Shown here piece by piece: positions 1 through 8,921 of a stretch of 64,000 nt of DNA. The stretch is from Rhizobiaceae bacterium (GTDB lineage Bacteria > Pseudomonadota > Alphaproteobacteria > Rhizobiales > Rhizobiaceae). Every line of letters begins with the position of its first letter. Position 1 is the stretch's first letter. The translations under genes were made by a program, and so were the position numbers. The stretch is from the NCBI GenBank assembly GCA_017643495.1, contig JAEPNK010000001.1, positions 291,623 through 355,622 on the forward strand. Reading direction: 5' to 3'. The notes beneath the pieces were generated by a model. The model searched no databases. It saw nothing but the letters and a program-made list of their open reading frames with translations, and was not told where the DNA came from.

Positions 1-1304
1 CTGAATTCTTCCTTCCCGGGAATGCGGCCGAAAGCAATTTTCGCCCCCGTGAATTTCGTGATCTCACGGGGACGCTCGCCATAAATCACGGTGTCCTGAC
101 CGAATTTCTGGTTAAGCTCATCAACCATTGAACAAAGCTTCTCGCGAAGATTGCTCACCCCGGAAGTTTCCCTTGTTTCAAACAGGTCTGCCGTATGGCT
201 GGCCCGGTCCGTCAGCCTGCCAAGCATTACTCCGACCGATAACGGTTTCTCCAGGCAGAGACGTTCCCACAAATGCGAAAAATGCTTGAGAAGCTCAAAA
301 CTGTCCTGTGTGGCTCTGATCGTGACGGAACACGCACGCTTGCCAAGCCGGTCGCACTTTCCGGAAACATGAATGCTGGTTGCGAAATGGCCTCCACGCC
401 GCAGGCGTGTTGCAGCCTTGATCAGGAGGCGGCGCGCAACGAGCCTTGCTCCTTCCGGGTTACGGTTGGCACTTGAAAGAATTTGACCATGCCCCAGCGA
501 ATGCGAGTGTGTTTCCGGGTCAGGAATGTCATGCCCTTGCAGAGCCAGAAGAAATCGCTCACCAGTGACACTGTTCCAGAGTTTACGCGCATGTTTCGGC
601 TGCAATGCATAGAGTTGGGGGATTGTGCTGATTCCTGCACTGATCAGTCGCTTCTCCATGCGGTTGCCGATTCCCGGCAAGGCGCCAAGCGGGAAACCGG
701 AAAGCTTGTCGGGCATCACTTCCGGCGTAAGCCAGTCAAAGCCATCCGGTTTTTTCATCTCGCCAGCCATCTTGGCAAGAAGTTTGCTGGACCCCAGACC
801 AATCGAGCAACGCATGGCTGGCCCGACACGTTTCAGGATACTGCGGCGCATTGATTCGCCAAGCACTTTTGCTGTTTCAAATTCACGGGCAGAGCCAAGT
901 AATTGTATGGCAAACTCGTCGACAGAATGTGCTTTCTGAATCGGGTGAACACGCTCGATTGCCTCGATTATCCGGTGGTGATAGTCAACATAAAGATCAT
1001 GTTGCGCTTCACGAAACTCGATATCGGGACAAAGCTCTCGCGCCTCTGCCCGCCGTGTCCCGACCCCGATACCAAAGCGTTTTGCTTCATAACTTGCCGC
1101 AATGCATGCAGCACCCGGTTTGTCCACGGTAACGATACCAACCGGCCTTCCCCGCAGGCGAGGCTCTTCCTGCTGCGCCACAGAGGCGAAATAGGAATTC
1201 ATGTCGAGAAAAAGATAATTGACCCGGATTCGCGAAAGATCGGGTTCCGGCACCAATTCGGCACCCGAAAATTCACTCTCAAAATTCAGCCGTGCCTGTT
1301 TCAT
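1..1304 (-). CDS. dinB: Y-family DNA polymerase, DinB/Pol IV type (3' end outside window)
   Basis: Error-prone translesion polymerase of the Y family. Reading the minus strand from the ATG at 1304 gives 434 codons without a stop up to the window edge. The palm motifs are present: LDMNSYFASV with Asp34, SYEAKRFGI near residue 71, and HSVDEFAIQL with the catalytic Asp129-Glu130. A helix-hairpin-helix (ALPGIGNRMEKRL) follows near 208-220, then a little-finger region. The last visible residues read TGAKIAFGRIPGKEEF, which resembles the usual end of rhizobial homologues, so probably only a few residues are missing. An AAGG-type ribosome site lies just upstream of the ATG. The gene follows pccA by 67 bp but has its own SOS box, so it is probably transcribed separately and induced by DNA damage. 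The assignment to DinB rather than a related Y-family branch is by motif only. Confidence 0.85.
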   Translation of the reverse strand, partial: MKQARLNFESEFSGAELVPEPDLSRIRVNYLFLDMNSYFASVAQQEEPRLRGRPVGIVTVDKPGAACIAASYEAKRFGIGVGTRRAEARELCPDIEFREAQHDLYVDYHHRIIEAIERVHPIQKAHSVDEFAIQLLGSAREFETAKVLGESMRRSILKRVGPAMRCSIGLGSSKLLAKMAGEMKKPDGFDWLTPEVMPDKLSGFPLGALPGIGNRMEKRLISAGISTIPQLYALQPKHARKLWNSVTGERFLLALQGHDIPDPETHSHSLGHGQILSSANRNPEGARLVARRLLIKAATRLRRGGHFATSIHVSGKCDRLGKRACSVTIRATQDSFELLKHFSHLWERLCLEKPLSVGVMLGRLTDRASHTADLFETRETSGVSNLREKLCSMVDELNQKFGQDTVIYGERPREITKFTGAKIAFGRIPGKEEF

Positions 1305-1330
1305 GCCCTTGCATCCTTTCAGATACATAA

Positions 1331-1345
1331 GAACAAAACAGGAAC
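1331..1345 (-). promoter_or_regulatory. SOS box (LexA operator) of the dinB-like gene
   Basis: The minus strand reads GTTCCTGTTTTGTTC, an exact GTTC-N7-GTTC direct repeat, which is the alphaproteobacterial LexA operator. It ends 27 bp upstream of the polymerase start codon and lies inside the short gap after pccA. This fits a damage-induced translesion polymerase. Confidence 0.8.
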
Positions 1346-1371
1346 ATTATTTCAAGGAATAAATTCTTAGC

Positions 1372-3375
1372 CTATTCGAATTCCATGATCACTTCATCCA
1401 GGGCAAGGTTGTCACCGGCCCCGACATTGATCTTGGCAACCTTGCATTTCTTCTCGGCTCTCAAGATGTTTTCCATTTTCATGGCTTCAACCGTTGCAAG
1501 GGCCTGCCCCTCCTGGACCTCATCTCCCTGCGACACATGGATTGACACAATCAGCCCCGGCATCGGACACAACAACATGTTGGATGTATCGGCGACTTCC
1601 TTTTCCGGCATGATCGCAAGATATTCCGCTTCCTTCGGGGTCAGGACCTTCACATCCATGTCCGCTCCACGCCAACGGGTCCGGAAACCGGTATGCGTTG
1701 ATGCCACCTTCAGGGACAACACCTCTTCGTCGATGCAGACACGGGCCAGCATGTCGCCAGGACGCCATTCGGTTTCCACCTCGTACTTCCTGTCACCAAC
1801 CTTGACTGTTGCACCCTCATTGCGCAGCTTTTTCAGCCTTACCGGGAACTGCCGGTCGCCGATCACGATCACCCACTTTTTACCGACCTTGCGCTTGTGG
1901 TTTCTTATCGTTCCGGAAATGCGGGTTCGGCGCAATTGTGCAATCATGTTCAGAACGCTTGCTGAAACTGCTGTTTTCTCAAGGGCATCATCATCAAGCT
2001 CAACACCGGAAAATCCTTCCGGATACTCCTCGGCAATGAAGGCGGTTGTGATGTTCCCGGAACGGAATTTCTCATGATCCATGACCGCAGAAAGAAACGG
2101 CAGATTGTGCCCGATACCTTCAACCTCGAAACTGTCCAGTGCCACACGCATTGCATCAATTGCCGTAATCCGGTCCTCACCCCATGTACAGAGCTTGGCA
2201 ATCATCGGATCGTAGAACATCGAAATCTCGCCACCTTCAAAGACACCGGTATCGTTGCGCACGACAGTCCCGTCATCACGCTCTCCCTCCTCGGGAGGAC
2301 GGTAGCGCGTCAGCCTGCCGATTGACGGCAGGAAATTGCGATAAGGATCTTCGGCATAAAGCCGGGATTCAATCGCCCACCCATTGAGTTTTACATCGCC
2401 CTGGGTAATCGAAAGTTTTTCATCATTGGCAACCCGGATCATCTGCTCGACCAGATCAATACCGGTAATCAGTTCGGTAACAGGGTGCTCCACCTGGAGA
2501 CGTGTATTCATTTCAAGGAAGTAGAAATTCCTGTCACCATCAACGATGAACTCAACGGTTCCCGCAGAACAGTAATCAACAGCCTTTGCCAGCGCGACTG
2601 CCTGCTCACCCATCGCCTTGCGGGTTTTCTCGTCAAGAAACGGCGACGGCGCTTCCTCGATAACCTTCTGGTTGCGGCGCTGGATCGAACATTCCCGTTC
2701 GCCCAGATAAATACAGTTGCCGTGTTTGTCGCCAAGCACCTGGATTTCGATGTGACGGGGCTGGGTGACAAACTTCTCGATGAAGATGCGGTCGTCACCA
2801 AACGAGGATTTGGCCTCATTCTTTGAAGACTGGAAACCTTCCCGCGCTTCCTCCTCGTTCCAGGCAATCCGCATGCCCTTCCCGCCCCCACCGGCAGATG
2901 CCTTGATCATCACCGGATAGCCAATTTCTTTGGAAATTTTCACGGCCTCGTCTGCGTCTTCAATCAGGCCCATGTGGCCCGGCACAGTGGAGACACCCGC
3001 CTCATCCGCCAGCTTCTTTGAGGTGATCTTGTCACCCATCGCCTCAATCGCACCTTTCGGCGGCCCGATGAATGCAATGCCTGCCTTGTCGAGTGCATCG
3101 GCAAATTTCGGGTTTTCAGAAAGAAACCCGTAACCCGGATGCACAGCTTCGGCACCCGATTGCTTGATCGCATCAAGGATCTTGTCGATGACAATATAGG
3201 ATTCAGCTGCGGGCGGCGGGCCGATATGAATAGCTTCATCCGCCATTTCGACATGCAGCGCTCCCGCATCCGCATCGGAATACACGGCAACCGTCTTGAT
3301 GCCCATTGCACGGGCTGTCTTGATGACACGGCAAGCGATTTCACCGCGATTGGCTATCAGTATTTTCTTGAACAT
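1372..3375 (-). CDS. pccA: propionyl-CoA carboxylase alpha subunit (biotin carboxylase + biotin carrier)
   Basis: Carboxylates its own biotin with ATP and bicarbonate, for transfer by PccB to propionyl-CoA to give (S)-methylmalonyl-CoA. The 667-residue protein starts MFKKILIANRGEIACRVIK, the standard biotin-carboxylase N-terminus, has the ATP-grasp signature EMNTRLQVEHPVTE, and ends with a biotinyl domain whose EAMKMEN motif places the biotinylated lysine at Lys633. I chose the ATG at 3375 because the GAGG ribosome site is 8 nt away; an ATG at 3381 is only 2 nt from it. The gene starts 10 bp after the pccB stop, so the subunits are co-transcribed. The context of valine genes supports propionyl-CoA rather than acetyl- or methylcrotonyl-CoA as substrate. 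Confidence 0.92.
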   Translation of the reverse strand: MFKKILIANRGEIACRVIKTARAMGIKTVAVYSDADAGALHVEMADEAIHIGPPPAAESYIVIDKILDAIKQSGAEAVHPGYGFLSENPKFADALDKAGIAFIGPPKGAIEAMGDKITSKKLADEAGVSTVPGHMGLIEDADEAVKISKEIGYPVMIKASAGGGGKGMRIAWNEEEAREGFQSSKNEAKSSFGDDRIFIEKFVTQPRHIEIQVLGDKHGNCIYLGERECSIQRRNQKVIEEAPSPFLDEKTRKAMGEQAVALAKAVDYCSAGTVEFIVDGDRNFYFLEMNTRLQVEHPVTELITGIDLVEQMIRVANDEKLSITQGDVKLNGWAIESRLYAEDPYRNFLPSIGRLTRYRPPEEGERDDGTVVRNDTGVFEGGEISMFYDPMIAKLCTWGEDRITAIDAMRVALDSFEVEGIGHNLPFLSAVMDHEKFRSGNITTAFIAEEYPEGFSGVELDDDALEKTAVSASVLNMIAQLRRTRISGTIRNHKRKVGKKWVIVIGDRQFPVRLKKLRNEGATVKVGDRKYEVETEWRPGDMLARVCIDEEVLSLKVASTHTGFRTRWRGADMDVKVLTPKEAEYLAIMPEKEVADTSNMLLCPMPGLIVSIHVSQGDEVQEGQALATVEAMKMENILRAEKKCKVAKINVGAGDNLALDEVIMEFE

Positions 3376-3385
3376 CGCCATAACC

Positions 3386-4918
3386 TCACAACGGAATGTT
3401 GTCGTGTTTTTTCCATGGATTCTGCAGATCCTTGTTCCGCAGGGAGGCGAAAGCGCGAGCAATGCGCTTACGGGTATTGTGCGGCTTGATCACATCATCG
3501 ATGAAGCCCATTTCGGCTGCCACGAACGGATTCGCAAACCGGTCTTCATAATCCTTCGTGCGCTTGGCAATCTTGTCCGGATCGCCAAGTTCCGAACGGT
3601 AGAGAATTTCAGTGGCGCCCTTGGCACCCATCACGGCAATTTCTGCCGACGGCCAGGCATAGTTGACATCGCCCCGCAAATGTTTGGAAGCCATTACGTC
3701 ATAAGCTCCACCATAAGCCTTGCGGGTAATCAGGGTCACTTTCGGCACAGTCGCTTCGCCATAGGCAAAGAGCAGTTTCGCACCGTGCTTGATAACACCA
3801 CCATATTCCTGTGCCGTACCGGGCAGGAATCCGGGCACATCAACAAGGGTCAGGATCGGAATGTTGAAACAGTCACAGAACCGGACGAACCGTGCCGCCT
3901 TGCGGGACGAGGCAATGTCGAGAACGCCTGCAAGCACCAGCGGCTGGTTGGCAACAACACCAACCGTCGACCCCTCAATGCGGACAAATCCGGTAACGAT
4001 GTTCTTCGCATAATCTGGCTGGGTTTCGAAAAAATCACCCTCATCGGCAATCTTGTAGACCAGCTCCTTGATATCATAAGGCTTGTTGGGATTGTCCGGG
4101 ATCAGTGTGTCGAGTGAATAATCCGGCTCGTCAAGCTTGCCGTAGAAAGGGAGAACCGGTGGCTTTTCCCTATTGTTGAGCGGCAGGAAATCAATGAACC
4201 TGCGAAGCGCAGCCATTGCTTCCACGTCATTGTCAAATGCATCATCAGCCACGGAAGACTTGCTTGTGTGGGTTTTGGCCCCACCAAGTTCCTCTGCAGA
4301 GACCACCTCATTGGTTACGGTCTTCACGACATCCGGACCGGTTACAAACATGTAGGAAGAATCCCGTACCATGAAAATGAAGTCGGTCATGGCGGGGGAA
4401 TAAACCGCGCCACCCGCGCATGGCCCCATGATCATGGAAATTTGTGGCACCACGCCACTTGCCAGCGTGTTCATCTGGAAAACGTCTGCATAGCCGCCGA
4501 GCGAAGCCACGCCTTCCTGGATGCGGGCGCCACCGGAATCATTGATGCCGATGATCGGTGCGCCGTTCTTCATCGCCATTTCCATGATCTTGATGATCTT
4601 TTTGGCATGCGTCTCGGAAAGCGAGCCTCCAAAAACCGTGAAGTCCTGGCTGTAGACATAGATCATCCGGCCATTGACCGTGCCCCATCCGGTGACAACC
4701 CCGTCACCCGGATACTTGATCTCGTCCATGCCGAATTCCGTGCAGCGGTGAGCGACAAACATGTCATACTCTTCGAACGAGCCTTCATCGAGCAACAGTT
4801 CAATCCGTTCGCGGGCCGTCAGCTTGCCTTTTGCGTGCTGGCTGTCTATGCGTTTCTGCCCGCCGCCCAGCATGGCTTGGGCGCGACGGTCTTCGAGTTC
4901 CTTGAGTACGTCCTGCAT
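3386..4918 (-). CDS. pccB: propionyl-CoA carboxylase beta subunit (carboxyltransferase)
   Basis: Carboxyltransferase half of propionyl-CoA carboxylase, moving the carboxyl group from biotin on PccA to propionyl-CoA. The 510-residue length is usual for PccB. It begins [20 protein letters not shown] and carries the two crotonase-fold halves, with glycine-rich oxyanion segments ([22 protein letters not shown], and [11 protein letters not shown] in the C-terminal half). A GGAGGGGG ribosome site precedes the ATG. It lies between the enoyl-CoA hydratase gene and pccA, on the same strand with gaps of 18 and 10 bp, so all three are one transcript. Confidence 0.93.
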   Translation of the reverse strand: MQDVLKELEDRRAQAMLGGGQKRIDSQHAKGKLTARERIELLLDEGSFEEYDMFVAHRCTEFGMDEIKYPGDGVVTGWGTVNGRMIYVYSQDFTVFGGSLSETHAKKIIKIMEMAMKNGAPIIGINDSGGARIQEGVASLGGYADVFQMNTLASGVVPQISMIMGPCAGGAVYSPAMTDFIFMVRDSSYMFVTGPDVVKTVTNEVVSAEELGGAKTHTSKSSVADDAFDNDVEAMAALRRFIDFLPLNNREKPPVLPFYGKLDEPDYSLDTLIPDNPNKPYDIKELVYKIADEGDFFETQPDYAKNIVTGFVRIEGSTVGVVANQPLVLAGVLDIASSRKAARFVRFCDCFNIPILTLVDVPGFLPGTAQEYGGVIKHGAKLLFAYGEATVPKVTLITRKAYGGAYDVMASKHLRGDVNYAWPSAEIAVMGAKGATEILYRSELGDPDKIAKRTKDYEDRFANPFVAAEMGFIDDVIKPHNTRKRIARAFASLRNKDLQNPWKKHDNIPL

Positions 4919-4936
4919 GTTCCCCCTCCAGGCAGA

Positions 4937-5707
4937 TTATCGGTTTTTGAAATCCGGATTGCGTTTTTCGCTGAAGGCAGCCATGCCCTCGCGCTTGTCT
5001 TCGGTGGCAAACAAAGAATAGAAAACGCGCCGCTCGAAATTGATGCCTTCCTGCAGGGTTGTTTCGAAAGCGCGGTTTACCGCCTCCTTGCCCAGCATCA
5101 GTGACGGCATCGAGAAGTTTGCAATTTCACTTGCAGCCTTCAGTGTTTCGTCAAGCAGGTCATCAGCCGGATACACCCGGGCAACCAGGCCACTGCGCTC
5201 AGCCTCTTCGGCGTCCATCATCCTGCCTGTCAGAATCAGGTCCATGGCCTTGGCCTTGCCCACAGCTCTTGCAAGACGCTGGGAACCGCCCCAACCCGGT
5301 ATGACACCCAGTTTTATTTCAGGCTGGCCGAACTTTGCCTTTTCCGATGCAAAAATCATGTCGCACATCATGGCAAGCTCACAGCCACCGCCGAGGGCAA
5401 AACCGTTAACCGCAGCAATCATTGGCTTGCGTGTCCCGGCAAAGCCGTCCCATTCCGACTGCTTGTCTGCCAGAAACATGTCCATGTAGGATTTTTCCTG
5501 CATTTCCTTGATATCGGCACCAGCAACAAACGCCTTTCCGGAACCGGTAATGACAATGCAGCCTATCGCATCATCGGCATCAAATGTTGCCGCAGCAGAA
5601 ATCAGCCCGTCCATGACATCCGCATTGACCGCGTTCAGGGCATCCGGGCGGTTTATGGTGATAAGGCCAACCTTGCCACGCTTTTCGGTAAGGACTACGT
5701 CAGACAT
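4937..5707 (-). CDS. enoyl-CoA hydratase (crotonase family)
   Basis: Hydrates an alpha,beta-unsaturated acyl-CoA; in this operon the expected substrate is methacrylyl-CoA, giving 3-hydroxyisobutyryl-CoA. The protein has 256 residues. Crotonase motifs are clear: the oxyanion-hole segment [13 protein letters not shown] near 58-69 and [15 protein letters not shown] near 102-116. The two catalytic glutamates are Glu110 and Glu130 (in [16 protein letters not shown]). It starts 2 bp from the mmsB stop, which points to coupled translation. Substrate assignment comes from the neighbours; similar enzymes also act on short straight-chain enoyl-CoAs. Confidence 0.88.
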   Translation of the reverse strand: MSDVVLTEKRGKVGLITINRPDALNAVNADVMDGLISAAATFDADDAIGCIVITGSGKAFVAGADIKEMQEKSYMDMFLADKQSEWDGFAGTRKPMIAAVNGFALGGGCELAMMCDMIFASEKAKFGQPEIKLGVIPGWGGSQRLARAVGKAKAMDLILTGRMMDAEEAERSGLVARVYPADDLLDETLKAASEIANFSMPSLMLGKEAVNRAFETTLQEGINFERRVFYSLFATEDKREGMAAFSEKRNPDFKNR

Positions 5708-5709
5708 GA

Positions 5710-6597
5710 CTATCCCCTTTCTGCATTTTCAAGCCACGTGATAATCCCGGAAAAATCAAGGTCCGCAGGTTCATCAGCCAGAAACTGTTTGTAAAGTTCA
5801 AGGGCATTGTACCCCATCGGCGTTGCCTGCCCGCACTCAGCTGCCGCCGTTTGGGCAAGCGTTGTATCCTTGATCATCAGCGAGGTCGCGAAACCGGGTT
5901 TGAAATCATTGTCGGCAGGGGATTGGGGACCAACGCCAGGCACAGGGCAATAGGTATTGATTGACCAACAGGACCCCGAAGACGTCGACATGACATCGTA
6001 AAGCGCTTCTGCTTCCAGCCCGAGTTTTTTTCCAAGTGAAAAGGCTTCGCCAACGCCAATCATCGTGGTTGCAAGCAGCATGTTATTACAGATTTTTGCA
6101 GCCTGCCCGGCACCACCATCACCGCATCTTACCTGACGCGCACCCATAACATCCAAGACGGGCTCCGCCTTCTTGCAGGCTTCTTCTGAACCGCCGATCA
6201 TGAAAGTAAGAGTACCAGCAGCAGCCCCGGCAATCCCTCCGGAAACAGGGCAATCAATGCTCATAATGCCTGCTTCAGCAGCTCGTGCATGAAGCGTTTT
6301 GGCACTTTGTACATCGATGGTGGAACAATCAATCAGAAGAGTGCCGGGATCCATTACCGGCAGGATTTCATCCAGAACGGCATTCACGATTTCGCCGTTC
6401 GGAAGCATGGTCACGACAATTTCTGCTTCATCCGCAGCATCTTTGGCGGCCGCACAAGTGATGATCTTTGCGTCCTTTGCATGTTGCAGAACATCCGGAA
6501 CCGCATCAAACCCGAGGACCTCATGCCCTGCCTTCACAAGGTTGGCAGCCATCGGCAAACCCATATTGCCGAGACCGATAAAACCAATTACTGCCAT
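5710..6597 (-). CDS. mmsB: 3-hydroxyisobutyrate dehydrogenase
   Basis: Oxidises 3-hydroxyisobutyrate to methylmalonate semialdehyde with NAD+. The 295-residue protein starts [17 protein letters not shown], the dinucleotide-binding Rossmann motif of beta-hydroxyacid dehydrogenases. The substrate-binding DCPVSGG segment lies near 115-121 and the catalytic lysine is Lys168 in [10 protein letters not shown]. Length and motifs match the family well. It follows the hydrolase that makes its substrate by 32 bp and is followed after 2 bp by the hydratase gene. Its product goes to MmsA, the first gene of the same operon. Confidence 0.93.
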   Translation of the reverse strand: MAVIGFIGLGNMGLPMAANLVKAGHEVLGFDAVPDVLQHAKDAKIITCAAAKDAADEAEIVVTMLPNGEIVNAVLDEILPVMDPGTLLIDCSTIDVQSAKTLHARAAEAGIMSIDCPVSGGIAGAAAGTLTFMIGGSEEACKKAEPVLDVMGARQVRCGDGGAGQAAKICNNMLLATTMIGVGEAFSLGKKLGLEAEALYDVMSTSSGSCWSINTYCPVPGVGPQSPADNDFKPGFATSLMIKDTTLAQTAAAECGQATPMGYNALELYKQFLADEPADLDFSGIITWLENAERG

Positions 6598-6629
6598 TCC
6601 GAAAAACTCCTCATCATAAATCCGCCAAC

Positions 6630-7670
6630 TCAGGACGGAAAATCCAGTTCATACTTTCCCAGGGGAGCAAGCATTGCCTCTACGGCAGGTTTGTCTATTG
6701 CTTCAAGCCGGGCCGGGTTCCAGTTCGGACTACGGTCCTTGTCGATAATCTGCGCACGAATCCCTTCAAGAAAATCGCCCGTCTCCATGGAACGCCAGGT
6801 AAAACGATATTCGAGCGCCAGCACTTCTTCAATGGTCGCCGCATTGCGGGAGCGTTTGACGATTTCTGCTGCACAGGCAACCGAGAGCGGACAGTTTCGC
6901 CTGACAAGCTTGGCTGCAGATTTCTCCCACTCACCATCTGAAGCCTCAAGCTTTGCAACAATGGCCGCCATGTCACCTGAACGGAAATACGTGTCTATTT
7001 TGTCCTGATTGGCTGCAAGCTCGCCATCCGGCGCCATCTCCGCCAATTCTGTGATTGCAGAAAGATCGCCATCTGTTTCCAGACGCTTAACAAGCTCCCC
7101 CAGGCTGTCATCGGGAATGTATGTATCTGCTATTCCTGCATGAATACAATCTGCGGCCCCGAGCCGTGCGCCAGTGGTCGCCAGATATTCCCCTGAAAGT
7201 CCGGGGGCACGTGACAGAAGCCAGTTTCCGCCAACATCCGGAACAAGCCCGATGCCGCATTCGGGCATCGCAAACATAGTATTTTTCGTAACGATCCGGT
7301 GGGAGCCATGGGCCGAAATTCCGACACCACCTCCCATCACAATGCCATCCATCAAGGCAACATAAGGCTTGGGGTAGCGCTTTATCTTCGCATTGATGCG
7401 ATATTCGTCACGCCAGAATTTCCGGCCATATTCATAGTCACCCGCCCGGCCGGTCCGGTAGAGTTCCGCAATGTCACCACCGGCACAAAAACTCTTGGAA
7501 CCCTCTGCGTCTATGACAACGAGTTTGACATTCTGGTCATTGCGCCAGCGCTCAAGCGCCTCACCAATTGCAAGACACATGTCATACGTCATTGCATTGA
7601 GTGCATCAGGCCGCGTCAGGGTGATGCGTCCTGCATTTCCGGTTATGCGAATATGGATGTCATCAGACAT
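6630..7670 (-). CDS. 3-hydroxyisobutyryl-CoA hydrolase
   Basis: Crotonase-fold thioesterase releasing free 3-hydroxyisobutyrate from its CoA ester, the step peculiar to valine catabolism. It has 346 residues, about 90 longer than a true enoyl-CoA hydratase, which is typical of the HIBCH branch. FCAGGDIAELY near 61-71 and VMGGGVGISAHG near 111-122 form the oxyanion hole. Glu137 and Asp145 in MPECGIGLVPDVGG have the 8-residue spacing of the catalytic pair in the human hydrolase. It sits 7 bp after the acyl-CoA dehydrogenase gene. Plain automatic annotation might label it enoyl-CoA hydratase; length and context argue against that. Confidence 0.88.
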   Translation of the reverse strand: MSDDIHIRITGNAGRITLTRPDALNAMTYDMCLAIGEALERWRNDQNVKLVVIDAEGSKSFCAGGDIAELYRTGRAGDYEYGRKFWRDEYRINAKIKRYPKPYVALMDGIVMGGGVGISAHGSHRIVTKNTMFAMPECGIGLVPDVGGNWLLSRAPGLSGEYLATTGARLGAADCIHAGIADTYIPDDSLGELVKRLETDGDLSAITELAEMAPDGELAANQDKIDTYFRSGDMAAIVAKLEASDGEWEKSAAKLVRRNCPLSVACAAEIVKRSRNAATIEEVLALEYRFTWRSMETGDFLEGIRAQIIDKDRSPNWNPARLEAIDKPAVEAMLAPLGKYELDFPS

Positions 7671-7677
7671 CGACAGA

Positions 7678-8820
7678 TCAGGCCTCTTTCAACATGTCAC
7701 GGGAAATGATCATTCTCATGATCTCGTTGGTCCCTTCGAGAATCTGGTGCACCCTTAGGTCGCGGACAACCTTTTCAATACCGTAATCGGCGAGATACCC
7801 ATAGCCGCCATGAAGCTGGAGGGCGTCATTGGCCACCCGGAAGGAAAGGTCTGTGACCAGTCTCTTGGCCATGGCGCAGTATCGTGTTGCATCCGGCGTT
7901 TTGTGGTCAAGCTTCCATGCTGCCTGACGCAAAAACACGCGTGATGCCTGAAGTTCCGTCTCCATGTCGGCAAGGCGGAACTGAAGCGCCTGGAAATCGG
8001 CTATCGGCTTGCCGAATGCCTTGCGCTCTTTCATGTATTGAACAGTTTTGTCGAGCGCGAATTGCGCAGCTCCGAGGGCAGACGCGGCAATGTTGAGGCG
8101 TCCACCATCGAGCCCCGCCATCGCATATTTGAAACCCGCCCCCTCTTCACCAAGCAAATGGTCGGCAGGGATCTTGCAATCATCAAACTGCACTTGTGCA
8201 GTCGGCTGGGCGCGCCATCCCATTTTACGTTCATTTGCGCCGAACGACAGACCGTCGCTCGGGTTTTCAACGAGAACCGCAGAGACACCACCGGGGCCCT
8301 GATTGCCTGTCCGGACCATGGCCAGATAAAGGTCGGAAGTATCACCGCCGGAGATGAAAGCTTTTGCGCCGTTCAGTTTCCAGCCGTTTCCGTCTTTTTC
8401 CGCCTTTGTTTTCAGAGCCGCAGCATCAGACCCCGAACCTGGCTCGGTAAGGCAATAGGAGCAGATGGTTTCCATGGATGTCATTTTCGGAAGCCATTTC
8501 TGTCGCTGCTCCTCCGTCCCGAAGGAATCAACCATCCATGCGCACATGTTGTGGATCGAGATGAAAGAGCCGATCGAAGGACAAGCATAGGCGAGTGCTT
8601 CGAAAATCAGCGTCGCATCGAGTCGTGACAGGCCGGACCCGCCGACATCCTCCCTGACGTAAATGCCGGCCATGCCAAGCTCACCGACGGAACGAACAAC
8701 ATCTTTTGGAAAATGTCCTGTTTCGTCCCACTCGATTGCCTTGGGGGCAATATTTTCCTGACCAAAGGAAAACGCCATGTCATAGATGGCATTCTGTTCT
8801 TCCGTAAGTGCAAAATCCAT
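7678..8820 (-). CDS. acyl-CoA dehydrogenase, probably isobutyryl-CoA dehydrogenase
   Basis: FAD-dependent acyl-CoA dehydrogenase, expected to convert isobutyryl-CoA to methacrylyl-CoA and pass electrons to electron-transfer flavoprotein. The 380-residue protein begins MDFALTEEQNAIYDMAFSFG. It has the signatures CLTEPGSGSDAAAL near the middle and LQLHGGYGYLADY near the end, and the catalytic glutamate of the isobutyryl/short-chain class is Glu362 in QILEGTNEIMR. It follows mmsA by 101 bp and precedes the hydrolase by 7 bp. The substrate is inferred from the complete valine pathway around it; 2-methylbutyryl-CoA is a possible second substrate. Confidence 0.87.
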   Translation of the reverse strand: MDFALTEEQNAIYDMAFSFGQENIAPKAIEWDETGHFPKDVVRSVGELGMAGIYVREDVGGSGLSRLDATLIFEALAYACPSIGSFISIHNMCAWMVDSFGTEEQRQKWLPKMTSMETICSYCLTEPGSGSDAAALKTKAEKDGNGWKLNGAKAFISGGDTSDLYLAMVRTGNQGPGGVSAVLVENPSDGLSFGANERKMGWRAQPTAQVQFDDCKIPADHLLGEEGAGFKYAMAGLDGGRLNIAASALGAAQFALDKTVQYMKERKAFGKPIADFQALQFRLADMETELQASRVFLRQAAWKLDHKTPDATRYCAMAKRLVTDLSFRVANDALQLHGGYGYLADYGIEKVVRDLRVHQILEGTNEIMRMIISRDMLKEA

Positions 8821-8841
8821 AACTCACCCTCCATTTTCGCC

Positions 8842-8861
8842 GGTCGCAAAGCCATGCGACC
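8842..8861 (-). other. 7-bp perfect hairpin in the mmsA - acyl-CoA dehydrogenase gap
   Basis: GGTCGCA and TGCGACC are separated by 6 nt in the only long gap (101 bp) inside the valine operon. No T-run follows on the minus strand, so it is not a classic intrinsic terminator. It may be a processing or stability element that sets mmsA expression apart from the downstream genes. Function is inference. Confidence 0.35.
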
Positions 8862-8921
8862 AGCCTTGTTGGACGCCCGCCGGGCCGGGATCAGTCGACC
8901 CTAGGAAGCGCTGCAAGCCGG

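Noticed and set aside
3296-5104. Long plus-strand frames (273 and 278 codons) opposite pccB and the enoyl-CoA hydratase gene
   Set aside because: Shadow frames of conserved coding sequence on the other strand; their translations match nothing I know.
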